Part shown: positions 24,829 to 32,227 of the stretch, in pieces | How positions within the stretch are numbered: the first letter of the stretch is position 1 | How the letters are laid out: the number at the start of each line of letters is the position of its first letter | From: M3007 sp046160625 | GTDB lineage: Bacteria > Bacteroidota > Bacteroidia > Chitinophagales > Saprospiraceae | DNA length: 64,000 bases | Direction of reading: 5' to 3' | NCBI GenBank assembly: GCA_046160625.1 | Contig: JBJXGZ010000032.1 | Location: 62,001-126,000 of the forward strand | Translations under genes and position numbers: made by a program | Notes under the pieces: model-generated | The model's database searches: none | Seen by the model: the letters and a program-made list of their open reading frames with translations, nothing else | What the model was told of the DNA's origin: nothing

Positions 24829-25737
24829 ATGTTTCTCCAAGTCGAAAAAATCCACGCTTGCAGCGGCCACAATGCCGCGCTCTACGCACTCGCTCAGGGC
24901 CGAACGGATCAGCATTTCCTGTCGGCGGGCGGCGACGGCTGGGTGGTGGAATGGGATTTGGACGACCCCGAAACTGGCAACCTCGTGGCATCTGTCGAGA
25001 CACAGTGTTTTGCCCTCTGTGCGCCCCCTGATCGCAACCGTATTGTAGCGGGCAACATGAACGGCGGCATACACTGGATTGATCGTCAATCGCCCGAGCT
25101 GACCCGCAATGTGCAGCATCATAAAAAGGGTGTTTATGCACTGGAATCCATTGGCAACTACCTTTTCAGTGCGGGAGGCGATGGTTTTCTGACGCGTTGG
25201 GACAGTGCTAGCGCCCGCACCATTGAAAGTCTGCAACTCTCACACCAGCCCCTGCGGTCCATTGCTTATTCAGAAAAAAGGAGTGAAATCGCTGTAGGAG
25301 CCAGCGATCAATCCATTCACTTCCTTGACGCTGAAACACTTGCCCTCAAAAGGGTTTTGAAGCAGGCGCACACCAATTCCGTTTTCACGCTTGCTTATTC
25401 GCCAAATGGAAAATATATCTTGAGCGGTGGACGCGATGCCATGCTGCGGGTTTGGGATGTGGAAAATGATTGCGCTCTGTGCTCCGAGCAGCCTGCCCAT
25501 TGGTACACGATCAACCATCTGGTCTTTTCTCCCGATGGCTTGCTTTTCGCCACAGCCAGCCGCGACCGCACCGTAAAAATCTGGGATGCCCAATCTTTTG
25601 AACTGCTGAAAGTGCTGGATACCCTGCGGTTCGGCGGCCACACACGCTCGGTGAATCGCCTGCTTTGGCTGCCTGATTGCCTCCTCTCTTGTGGCGACGA
25701 CCGTCAAATTATACTTTGGAAAATTACTGCACAATGA
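24829..25737 (+). CDS. WD40 repeat protein
   Basis: A 302-residue protein from ATG 24829 (MFLQVEKIHACSGHNAALYALAQ). An upstream in-frame ORF extension crosses the inverted repeat and is rejected. Six to seven WD40 blades are visible, e.g. FLSAGGDGWVVEWDLDD, LFSAGGDGFLTRWDSAS, ILSGGRDAMLRVWDVEN, FATASRDRTVKIWDAQS and LLSCGDDRQIILWKITA. It has no signal peptide, so it probably acts as a cytoplasmic beta-propeller scaffold. The partner is unknown. Its 3' end overlaps the convergent aspartoacylase-like gene by 14 bp, so no terminator lies between them. Confidence 0.9.
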   Translation: MFLQVEKIHACSGHNAALYALAQGRTDQHFLSAGGDGWVVEWDLDDPETGNLVASVETQCFALCAPPDRNRIVAGNMNGGIHWIDRQSPELTRNVQHHKKGVYALESIGNYLFSAGGDGFLTRWDSASARTIESLQLSHQPLRSIAYSEKRSEIAVGASDQSIHFLDAETLALKRVLKQAHTNSVFTLAYSPNGKYILSGGRDAMLRVWDVENDCALCSEQPAHWYTINHLVFSPDGLLFATASRDRTVKIWDAQSFELLKVLDTLRFGGHTRSVNRLLWLPDCLLSCGDDRQIILWKITAQ

Positions 25738-26716
25738 AAAAACCGTCCGAGCCTTTTGGCTGGTAAAGCGGCATGAGAATCAATCCATTCTCGGGCGAAA
25801 GCACGGGCCCGTGTACATCATCGGCGAGGTGTTCTCCCTGCTGAATGGGCTGAAAATTGGAGTAACCGAGGCGCATTTTGAATTCATCGGATGCTTCAAT
25901 ATGGTGCGCATAGCGAAAACGAACCACTGGCGGGACGTACGTCATAAAGGGCGTCGTAAGGTTTTCCGAAAACTCCGCCAAGTCATTGGATGCAACGCAA
26001 TGCATGGCGCGCAAACATCGCACCATGACAATGACTGAACGGGAAACTGCATGAGGTGATTCGTGTTGGCCCGCCTCAAAGGCGACGCAGAGCGGGATTG
26101 TGATTGGTGGATTGGTGGATTGTTTACCCGCCGAAGCTTTAGCGAAGGCGGGGTGACTGGTGAAGCCGCCTTCTTTTGCAAAACCCAGCAAGGTTCCTGT
26201 TATGCTTGCTTGCAAGCCAACGATGGAAGGGGCACCAAGGTGTTTGGCGAGTCGAAGACTTTCCCCTTCATCAGTGGGGATGCAGAATACACCGCCTTCG
26301 GCAGAAGTGGTGTGCAAATCAAGGAAGACGATTGTTTCGGATGTAGAAGACTGACATTCAGCAGATAAATACTCAAAAAGATGCAGCACTTCGAGGCTCT
26401 CTGCCGAAAGGTTTTCCTGTTTGGAAGATTTTATGCCTTCCAATAAATCCGCAGTCCACATCCTATTGAGATCCTGCTCTATAAAGCGTTGGCGCAATAG
26501 GTAAGCCTGGGCATTGCCGATTAAACCTACTAGTTTTCCCTGAAAATGAAAGTCGGGGTTGTCCCTGCGTTCCTGCTCCAAGGCTTCAAAAACCATCTCC
26601 AACGCCTGCACCCCGGCAGGCTCGTTGCCGTGTAAAGCCGCGATGACGATGATAAGCGGGCCGGGCAATCCGCCCTCGAATGTGCCGACAACTCTTTCTG
26701 GATAATGCTGCAACAT
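25724..26716 (-). CDS. succinylglutamate desuccinylase/aspartoacylase family zinc hydrolase
   Basis: A 330-residue M14-like amidohydrolase. Zinc ligands lie in AALHGNEPAGVQALEMV (H and E near residues 29-32) and in FLDLHTTSAEGGVF (His near 130). The C-terminal FEAGQHESPHAV carries the catalytic Glu. These match the AstE/AspA superfamily, which cleaves N-acyl amino acids. The substrate is unknown. Between GFAKEGGFTS and VAFEAGQHE lies an odd run HPAFAKASAGKQSTNPPITI encoded by an inserted repeat element (26083-26160). It keeps the frame and falls in a loop between catalytic blocks. Overlaps the WD40 gene by 14 bp. Confidence 0.87.
   Translation of the reverse strand: MLQHYPERVVGTFEGGLPGPLIIVIAALHGNEPAGVQALEMVFEALEQERRDNPDFHFQGKLVGLIGNAQAYLLRQRFIEQDLNRMWTADLLEGIKSSKQENLSAESLEVLHLFEYLSAECQSSTSETIVFLDLHTTSAEGGVFCIPTDEGESLRLAKHLGAPSIVGLQASITGTLLGFAKEGGFTSHPAFAKASAGKQSTNPPITIPLCVAFEAGQHESPHAVSRSVIVMVRCLRAMHCVASNDLAEFSENLTTPFMTYVPPVVRFRYAHHIEASDEFKMRLGYSNFQPIQQGEHLADDVHGPVLSPENGLILMPLYQPKGSDGFFIVQ
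26083..26160. repeat. repeat element inside the aspartoacylase-like gene
   Basis: GATTGGTGGATT words are followed by ACCCGCCGAAGC-TTTAG-CGAAGGCGGGG, an imperfect palindrome of about 26 bp. On the coding strand it reads HPAFAKASAGKQ. The CGGCGGGTAAA word is shared with 14612-14625 in an intergenic region. Confidence 0.65.
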
Positions 26717-26759
26717 AAAGTCGCAAAAGTAAGTATTGAATTTACGATTTGGGAATTAT

Positions 26760-26827
26760 GATTTACGATTACCTCGATCTGTAGATAATAAAACCCTGCT
26801 TCCTTCGAATCGAGGCAATCGTAAATC
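26760..26827. repeat. inverted repeat upstream of the lipoprotein gene
   Basis: Arms 26760-26778 and 26809-26827 (19 bp) pair with one mismatch. Extra GTAAATCGTAAATC copies follow to 26834. It lies in the 265-bp gap between divergent genes starting at 26716 and 26982, near the end of the former's promoter region. Confidence 0.75.
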
Positions 26828-26981
26828 GTAAATCTAATACGGGTTTACCCCTAAAAACCTGCCCGTAGAAAGCCTGAATTTAAGGTCTTGTTAGCATTTA
26901 CAGCCTGCTTCGCCTACCTGTTTTCTCTAATGGGTCGTTAACTTGGCCTTCACAATCATTCATTTTACTTCCTGTTTTCTT

Positions 26982-28703
26982 ATGCATAATTTTAAATTCT
27001 TACTGTCCTTCGCTTTGTTAGCCAGTCTTTTCGTGGCCTGTAACAAAGACAGTTTTTTCTCCAACAGTCCAATTGTCAATGCCTCTTTTGCGGGTCGCGT
27101 CATTGACGAAAATGGTCAAGCTATCAGTGGCGCGCAAGTCCGCGTGGAAGGCGAACTTGCCACCACAGATGCAAACGGCGTTTTTCGTCTAAGCCCCATG
27201 CGCGTACCTTCTGACAACGCAAAATTGATGGTCACCAAAATCGGCTATTTCGAATTCAGCCGAGCCTTTTACGTCGAAGAGGATGCCACGCAAATCATTA
27301 CCATTCAATTGCTCCAAAAAGAACAAATCGGAACAGTGAATGCTGTTTCTGGAGGAACGATACAGTTGCCAGGCGGTGCTACGCTGGTGTTCCCGGCGGG
27401 CGGGTTCGTAGATGAACACAGCAATTCCTACAACGGCACGGTGCGGATTTTTGCCCGGCGACTTGATCATACTTCCCCTGATTTTGCAATGAATATGCCC
27501 GGCGATTTACGTGGCATCAACCAAGCGGGCGAACAGCAAATGCTCGGCAACTATGGCATGATCGGCGTTGAACTTCAAAGTCAGTCTGGACAGGAATTGC
27601 ATATCCGGCAAGGCAATGAAGTTGAAATACGTCTACCTATTGCCCCCTCCCAATTCGCTTCTGCGCCCTCGGAAATTACCCTTTGGCACTATGATATCTT
27701 ACAGGCCCGTTGGCTGGAGGAAGGCAAAGCCCAACGTGTTGGCAATGAGTATGTTGGCCGCGTGAAACACTTTTCATTCTGGAGTTACAGCACCGCTTAT
27801 AACCTGGTGCTACTGGACGGAAAAGTGTTTTTGGTAGACGATCAGCACCCTTTGAAAGGAGCCGTGATTCGACTTATGATGACTTCTGATTCCTCCAAAG
27901 GCTACGCGACCACCAATTCAAAAGGAGTATTCAAAGGGCCTGTGCCAATGGGCGAAACCTTTATCATGGAAATCCAGAACGAATGCGGGGAAGTCATTTT
28001 TACTCAAAGCGTAGGCCCGTACAATGAAAACACCACGATGCCAGATGTGATCGTGCCGAACAATGGCACCCATACCGTGGATGTAACCGGTCGCTTGCTC
28101 GACTGTGCAGGTGTTCCTATTAAGAATGGATATGCACAGGTAGTATTGGGCAATTTCAAATGGATAGGTTTCACGGGCACAGACGGCACGTTTACAATCA
28201 GCAAAATTCGCTGCGATACGAGCATTGGAACTGGCACAATCATCGGTTTCGATCTGCAAAACCTAAAACAGAGTGCTCCTGATACCATTTCTGTACCACC
28301 CAATGCTGGGGCCATTGGCGATCTCAGCGTCTGCGATTCGCTCAGCGAATACATCCGTTTTAGCCTTGATTACAACGATTATGTAATTGCGGTGCCCGTG
28401 GGCGGTGTCATTGACAATCAGGGGATGCGTACATTTTTGAACGGTTACAGCAGCGCGCAACAAGACGTAGGAATTTCCATGGAATTCCCCAACGACGGTC
28501 AGCCAGGCACATTCATGCTTTCCAACCTTTATGTGAACACATTGACCTGGAATTCGGGGACAAGCGGTGTAAGCATAGAAGTGGTCGAACCCGGCTTTGC
28601 AGTAGGCGACCCGATCATCGGCACATTTGATGGAACGTTTATTGACCAATTTGGCATAACGCACACGCTTAGTGGAAGTTACCAGGTAAGGCGTGATTAT
28701 TGA
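26982..28703 (+). CDS. surface lipoprotein with carboxypeptidase-regulatory-like domains
   Basis: A 573-residue protein from ATG 26982 (MHNFKFLLSFALLASLFVAC), a lipoprotein signal with Cys at residue 20. A CarboxypepD_reg-like domain follows (ASFAGRVIDENGQAISGAQVRVEGE, residues 37-115). A FAM171-like or ZU5-like middle comes next (ATLVFPAGGFVDEHSNSYNGTVRIFARRLD, then WSYSTAYNLVLLDGKV), with at least two more regulatory-like beta domains (TVDVTGRLLDCAGVPIKNGYAQ). These are beta-sandwich repeats of envelope adhesion or structural proteins. Function unknown. It is followed by an intrinsic terminator at 28765. Confidence 0.8.
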   Translation: MHNFKFLLSFALLASLFVACNKDSFFSNSPIVNASFAGRVIDENGQAISGAQVRVEGELATTDANGVFRLSPMRVPSDNAKLMVTKIGYFEFSRAFYVEEDATQIITIQLLQKEQIGTVNAVSGGTIQLPGGATLVFPAGGFVDEHSNSYNGTVRIFARRLDHTSPDFAMNMPGDLRGINQAGEQQMLGNYGMIGVELQSQSGQELHIRQGNEVEIRLPIAPSQFASAPSEITLWHYDILQARWLEEGKAQRVGNEYVGRVKHFSFWSYSTAYNLVLLDGKVFLVDDQHPLKGAVIRLMMTSDSSKGYATTNSKGVFKGPVPMGETFIMEIQNECGEVIFTQSVGPYNENTTMPDVIVPNNGTHTVDVTGRLLDCAGVPIKNGYAQVVLGNFKWIGFTGTDGTFTISKIRCDTSIGTGTIIGFDLQNLKQSAPDTISVPPNAGAIGDLSVCDSLSEYIRFSLDYNDYVIAVPVGGVIDNQGMRTFLNGYSSAQQDVGISMEFPNDGQPGTFMLSNLYVNTLTWNSGTSGVSIEVVEPGFAVGDPIIGTFDGTFIDQFGITHTLSGSYQVRRDY

Positions 28704-28764
28704 TACCATGATTCCATTTGTGGAATGAATTAACATACCGTAGAAAACAATTCGGGTGCTTAGA

Positions 28765-28799
28765 ATGCGGCACGGCGCAATGCCGTGTCGCATTTTTTT
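28765..28799 (+). terminator. intrinsic terminator
   Basis: The stem ATGCGGCACGGC / GCCGTGTCGCAT (one wobble) with loop GCAAT is followed by TTTTTTC. It lies 62 bp after the stop of the lipoprotein gene at 28703. Confidence 0.88.
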
Positions 28800-28802
28800 C
28801 GC

Positions 28803-29095
28803 TAAACCTCGTAGGTTTGAAAAACCTATGGTATGTACACATCTTTTTTTGACTATTGAACGATATGTTTTTTGACAGGATTAACAGGATGTACAGGATA
28901 TGTCGGCTTCGCCGACTTGCTCCGATCATTGACTTGGGGCGATTATCTGCTAAAAAAATTCATGCTACGGAGTCGGCGAAGCCGACATATCCTGTACATC
29001 CTGTTAATCCTGTCAAAAAAATAGTCGCGACGCTCACTCATAGTACTTTATAAACTTGTGTTCATACCATAGGTTTCAAAAACCTACGAGGTTTA
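28803..29095. repeat. nested palindrome, 293 bp
   Basis: Outer arms 28803-28835 and 29063-29095 (33 bp, two mismatched positions) contain the CCTCGTAGGTTT word. Inner arms 28868-28916 and 28972-29020 are exact complements over 49 bp and contain GACAGGATTAACAGGATGTACAGG-type words followed by TCGGCTTCGCCGA. Loops are 55 nt (inner) and short linkers (outer). It fills the gap before the PhoD-like gene. The inner element belongs to the family of 44333-44415 and 59070-59202. Confidence 0.93.
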
Positions 29096-29161
29096 GGGCG
29101 AAGTGAAAAATTTTCTCAATTGAGCCATCTACCTTCGCCTCCGACAAACATTTTCAGACAC

Positions 29162-30547
29162 ATGAAAAACACTCTCCTGCTCCTCTTCCTCCTCGCATTA
29201 GGCTGCACCCCAAAATCCTCCTTGCCTGTTGACATAAAACCCGTCATGCCAGTTTCTGCCCCCTTGAACGGCAACGAAGCCTTGCAAAACGGACCCATGC
29301 TTGGCTATGTGGAAATGAAAGAAGCCCTCGTGTGGGTGCAAACCAAAACATTCGCCGGAGTGCAGGTGGAGTACTGGGAGGCTGGCAAACCAGAACAAAA
29401 ATGGCGCACAGATGTGGTGCAGACTTACAAAAACAGCGCGTTCACGGCCAAGTGCATTGCCGACCAATTGGAACCTGGCCGCAGCTATGAATATCGCGTG
29501 GAAATAAACGGCGACTCGGTAAAGCTCAGCTATCCCACAACTTTCAAGACACAGCCGCTTTGGCAATGGCGGGTGGACCCTCCGGCGTTCACGCTCGCCA
29601 CGGGCAGCTGCGCTTACATCAATGAGCCAGAATACGACCGCCCGGGAAAACCATACGGCTCTAATTATCAAACCTATACACAGATATTCAACCAAAAACC
29701 CGACTTCATGCTTTGGCTTGGCGACAATACCTACCTCCGCGAAGTGGACTGGTACACCCGATCCGGGATGCAATATCGTTATACCCACGATCGCGCCACA
29801 CCCGAAATACAACCCTTACTCGCTTCTACCCCGCAATACGCCATATGGGACGATCACGATTTTGGGCCAAATGATTCTGACGGCACCTGGATACACAAGG
29901 AAACTGCCTGGGAGGTGTTCCGCGATTTTTGGGGGAATCCAACATTCGGCGTGAACGGGCAAAAAGGTTGTACAACTCAGTTCCAATTTGCTGACGTAGA
30001 TTTTTTCCTGTTGGACAACCGTTATTTCCGCACGCCCAATTTTTGCAAAACTTGTCCCGAAAGAGGCGCCTTAGGCAAGGACCAGTTGCAATGGTTTTTA
30101 GCCGCGTTGTCGGCAAGTAGAGCGCCGTTCAAAGTCGTTGCCAATGGCGGACAGATACTCACCACCAGCCAAAACGGCGAGACCTATTCGCGCTTGTTTC
30201 CCGCAGAACGAGACAGCATTTTGAAATTTATAGAACGGGAAAATATCAAAGGCGTCATTTTCCTGACAGGCGACAAGCATTATACCGAACTAAGTGCCCT
30301 CAAAAATACTGCGGGCAACTGGGTGTATGAACTCACCGCTTCGCCGCTCAGTTCAGGCGTATTCACCGACGCGGCGACGAAAGAGGTAAACGATTTTCGG
30401 GTGCCGGGCACAATGGTTACAGAGCACAATTTTGGCCTCTTGCGTTTCTCCGGGCCTCGCACCAAGCGGGAGTTGGAGGTAAAAATTATCAACTCGGAAG
30501 GCAAGGAGATGTGGACGAAGGCGCTGACGCATGAGGGAGTGAAGTAG
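29162..30547 (+). CDS. PhoD-like alkaline phosphatase, lipoprotein
   Basis: A 461-residue protein from ATG 29162 (MKNTLLLLFLLALGCTPKSS), with a lipobox Cys at 15. An Ig-like N-domain (VWVQTKTFAGVQVEYWEAG) precedes the PhoD metallophosphatase domain, seen in ATGSCAYINE, LWLGDNTYLREVDW, AIWDDHDFGPND, DVDFFLLDNRYFR and ILTTSQNGETYSR, and in a late FLTGDKHYTEL. PhoD enzymes bind calcium or iron and cut phosphodiesters and monoesters. It is followed by a second PhoD-like gene (30655), so the two may have arisen by duplication. The N-domain is absent from the second. Confidence 0.88.
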   Translation: MKNTLLLLFLLALGCTPKSSLPVDIKPVMPVSAPLNGNEALQNGPMLGYVEMKEALVWVQTKTFAGVQVEYWEAGKPEQKWRTDVVQTYKNSAFTAKCIADQLEPGRSYEYRVEINGDSVKLSYPTTFKTQPLWQWRVDPPAFTLATGSCAYINEPEYDRPGKPYGSNYQTYTQIFNQKPDFMLWLGDNTYLREVDWYTRSGMQYRYTHDRATPEIQPLLASTPQYAIWDDHDFGPNDSDGTWIHKETAWEVFRDFWGNPTFGVNGQKGCTTQFQFADVDFFLLDNRYFRTPNFCKTCPERGALGKDQLQWFLAALSASRAPFKVVANGGQILTTSQNGETYSRLFPAERDSILKFIERENIKGVIFLTGDKHYTELSALKNTAGNWVYELTASPLSSGVFTDAATKEVNDFRVPGTMVTEHNFGLLRFSGPRTKRELEVKIINSEGKEMWTKALTHEGVK

Positions 30548-30654
30548 GAAAAATAAACAGAAGGATGCTTGGTTCTATCCAATTAAATCTCTCAATAACT
30601 TAACCGACAAGCCACCCTACCCCTCCGTAACTTTCGGCCAAATAATGCCGAATT

Positions 30655-31695
30655 ATGAAATGCTCAATTGTACTTCTATGGACTATCGCCACGGCCTTCG
30701 GTTCGTATGCTCAAACCCTGCCCACGCGCATCGCTTTTGGCTCCTGTGGCTCGCAGGAAAAGCCAATGCCGATCCTTGATTCTGCCCGCGCGCATCTTCC
30801 AGATTTGTTCGTTTGGCTTGGCGACAATATTTACGGCGACACAGAGGACATGGCTGTATTACGCGACAAATACGCCAAACTAAACGCCAAGCCTGAATTC
30901 CAACGCTTGAAAAATAGCACCCGTTTCCTCGCCACTTGGGATGACCATGACTTCGGCTGGAACGATTCCGGGCGGCATTACCCTTTCATAAAAGAGTCTC
31001 GAGATATATTTCTCGATTTTTGGGAGGAACCTGCCAATTCTCCGCGCCGGAAACACGAGGGAATTTACCATTCCTATTACTTTGAAGAACAAGGCAAGCG
31101 CTTGCAACTTATCCTACTCGACAACCGTAGCTTTCGCGACGATCTCCGGATTTATCGGGGAGAATTGAGCCGGGAGGCCAGATTTTTCTATCCTCTGGAT
31201 TACTACCCTCACGAAATCACCGATTCCACGCTACTCGGAGAAGATCAGTGGCAGTGGCTCGAAGCTGAACTCAGCAAACCGGCCGACCTCCGTATCATCG
31301 GTTCGGGCAGCCAGTTCAGCATTTCCTACAACGGCTACGAAGCTTGGGCGAATTTTCCACATGAACGCCAACGCATGCTCGATCTAATTAAAAAAACCCG
31401 GGCCAACGGAGTCCTTTTCATCACTGGGGATGTACACTATGCCGAGATTTCGGTGCTGAAAAACAAGGACATTTACCCGATCTATGATGTCACCTCCAGT
31501 GGTATTACCTCTACCTGGCACTTTGCCACCCCCAACGATAACCGAATTGAAGGCCCCATAATGGAAAACCATTTTGGCCTTATCAGCTTGGATTGGAAAC
31601 AAAAAGACCCCACGATAAAGATGGAGATTCACGATATTCGCGGCAATCAACGCATCGAGCATACGATACGCTTGAGCGAGATTTCGTTCAAATAA
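30655..31695 (+). CDS. PhoD-like alkaline phosphatase, secreted
   Basis: A 346-residue protein with signal peptide (MKCSIVLLWTIATAFGSYAQ) and a PhoD metallophosphatase domain: RIAFGSCGSQEKPMPIL, LFVWLGDNIYGDTEDMAVL, ATWDDHDFGWNDSG, QLILLDNRSFRDDL, and VLFITGDVHYAEIS. Shorter than its upstream neighbour (461 residues), lacking the N-terminal Ig-like domain and lipobox. It is probably a periplasmic or released phosphatase. Gap 107 bp, with no palindrome in it. OsmC follows after 28 bp, so these may be co-transcribed. Confidence 0.88.
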   Translation: MKCSIVLLWTIATAFGSYAQTLPTRIAFGSCGSQEKPMPILDSARAHLPDLFVWLGDNIYGDTEDMAVLRDKYAKLNAKPEFQRLKNSTRFLATWDDHDFGWNDSGRHYPFIKESRDIFLDFWEEPANSPRRKHEGIYHSYYFEEQGKRLQLILLDNRSFRDDLRIYRGELSREARFFYPLDYYPHEITDSTLLGEDQWQWLEAELSKPADLRIIGSGSQFSISYNGYEAWANFPHERQRMLDLIKKTRANGVLFITGDVHYAEISVLKNKDIYPIYDVTSSGITSTWHFATPNDNRIEGPIMENHFGLISLDWKQKDPTIKMEIHDIRGNQRIEHTIRLSEISFK

Positions 31696-31723
31696 CGCTT
31701 CAAAATCCACCAACCCACCTCTT

Positions 31724-32125
31724 ATGACATCCACCGTCACATACTTAGGCGAACTCCGCACCGAAGCCACGCACCTCTTCTCCGGCACAAAAATCATCAC
31801 CGACGCGCCGTTGGACAACCAAGGCAAAGCGGAGGCTTTTTCGCCCACCGATCTCTGCGCCACCTCGCTCGCCACTTGTGCCCTTACCATCATGGGCATT
31901 AGTGCTAGAAACCATGCATTTGACATGAATGGCGCTTATGCTGAGGTCACCAAAATCATGGCCGCCGATCCGAGGCGTATTGCCAAAATAATCGTCCGAT
32001 TCGTTATGCCCAAAAACGATTACACCGACACGCAGCAGCAGATATTGGAAAAAGCCGCTCGGACCTGCCCGGTGTCGTTTAGCCTTGCGGAAGGGGTGGA
32101 GCAGGTGCTGGAGTTTGTGTGGTGA
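31724..32125 (+). CDS. OsmC family protein
   Basis: A 133-residue protein with the OsmC/Ohr fold: an early strand (VTYLGELRTEATHLFSG) with DAPLDNQGKAEAFSPTDLC and then CATSLATCALTIMGISARN, a helix with a conserved Cys at its centre, followed by DYTDTQQQILEKAARTCPVSFSL with a second Cys. Two Cys residues placed like this act as the peroxidatic and resolving pair reducing organic hydroperoxides (family knowledge). Cytoplasmic, no signal peptide. It follows the PhoD-like genes. Confidence 0.9.
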   Translation: MTSTVTYLGELRTEATHLFSGTKIITDAPLDNQGKAEAFSPTDLCATSLATCALTIMGISARNHAFDMNGAYAEVTKIMAADPRRIAKIIVRFVMPKNDYTDTQQQILEKAARTCPVSFSLAEGVEQVLEFVW

Positions 32126-32146
32126 AAAACGGTTGATTATTGATCA

Positions 32147-32179
32147 AACTTTTCGAAAGTTTAAAACTTTCGGAAAGTT
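32147..32179. terminator. hairpin after OsmC
   Basis: ACTTTTCGAAAGTTT pairs with AAACTTTCGGAAAGTT, an imperfect version of the hairpin at 3482-3514. It lies 22 bp after the OsmC stop, so it is likely a terminator, but no T-run follows. Confidence 0.5.
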
Positions 32180-32227
32180 GAGCTTTGGCTAATGCTACTT
32201 TTGGAGCGTTTTTAAACCAATACTTAC

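Noticed and set aside
28803..29095. Insertion sequence with terminal inverted repeats
   Set aside because: No transposase or coding frame lies between the arms.
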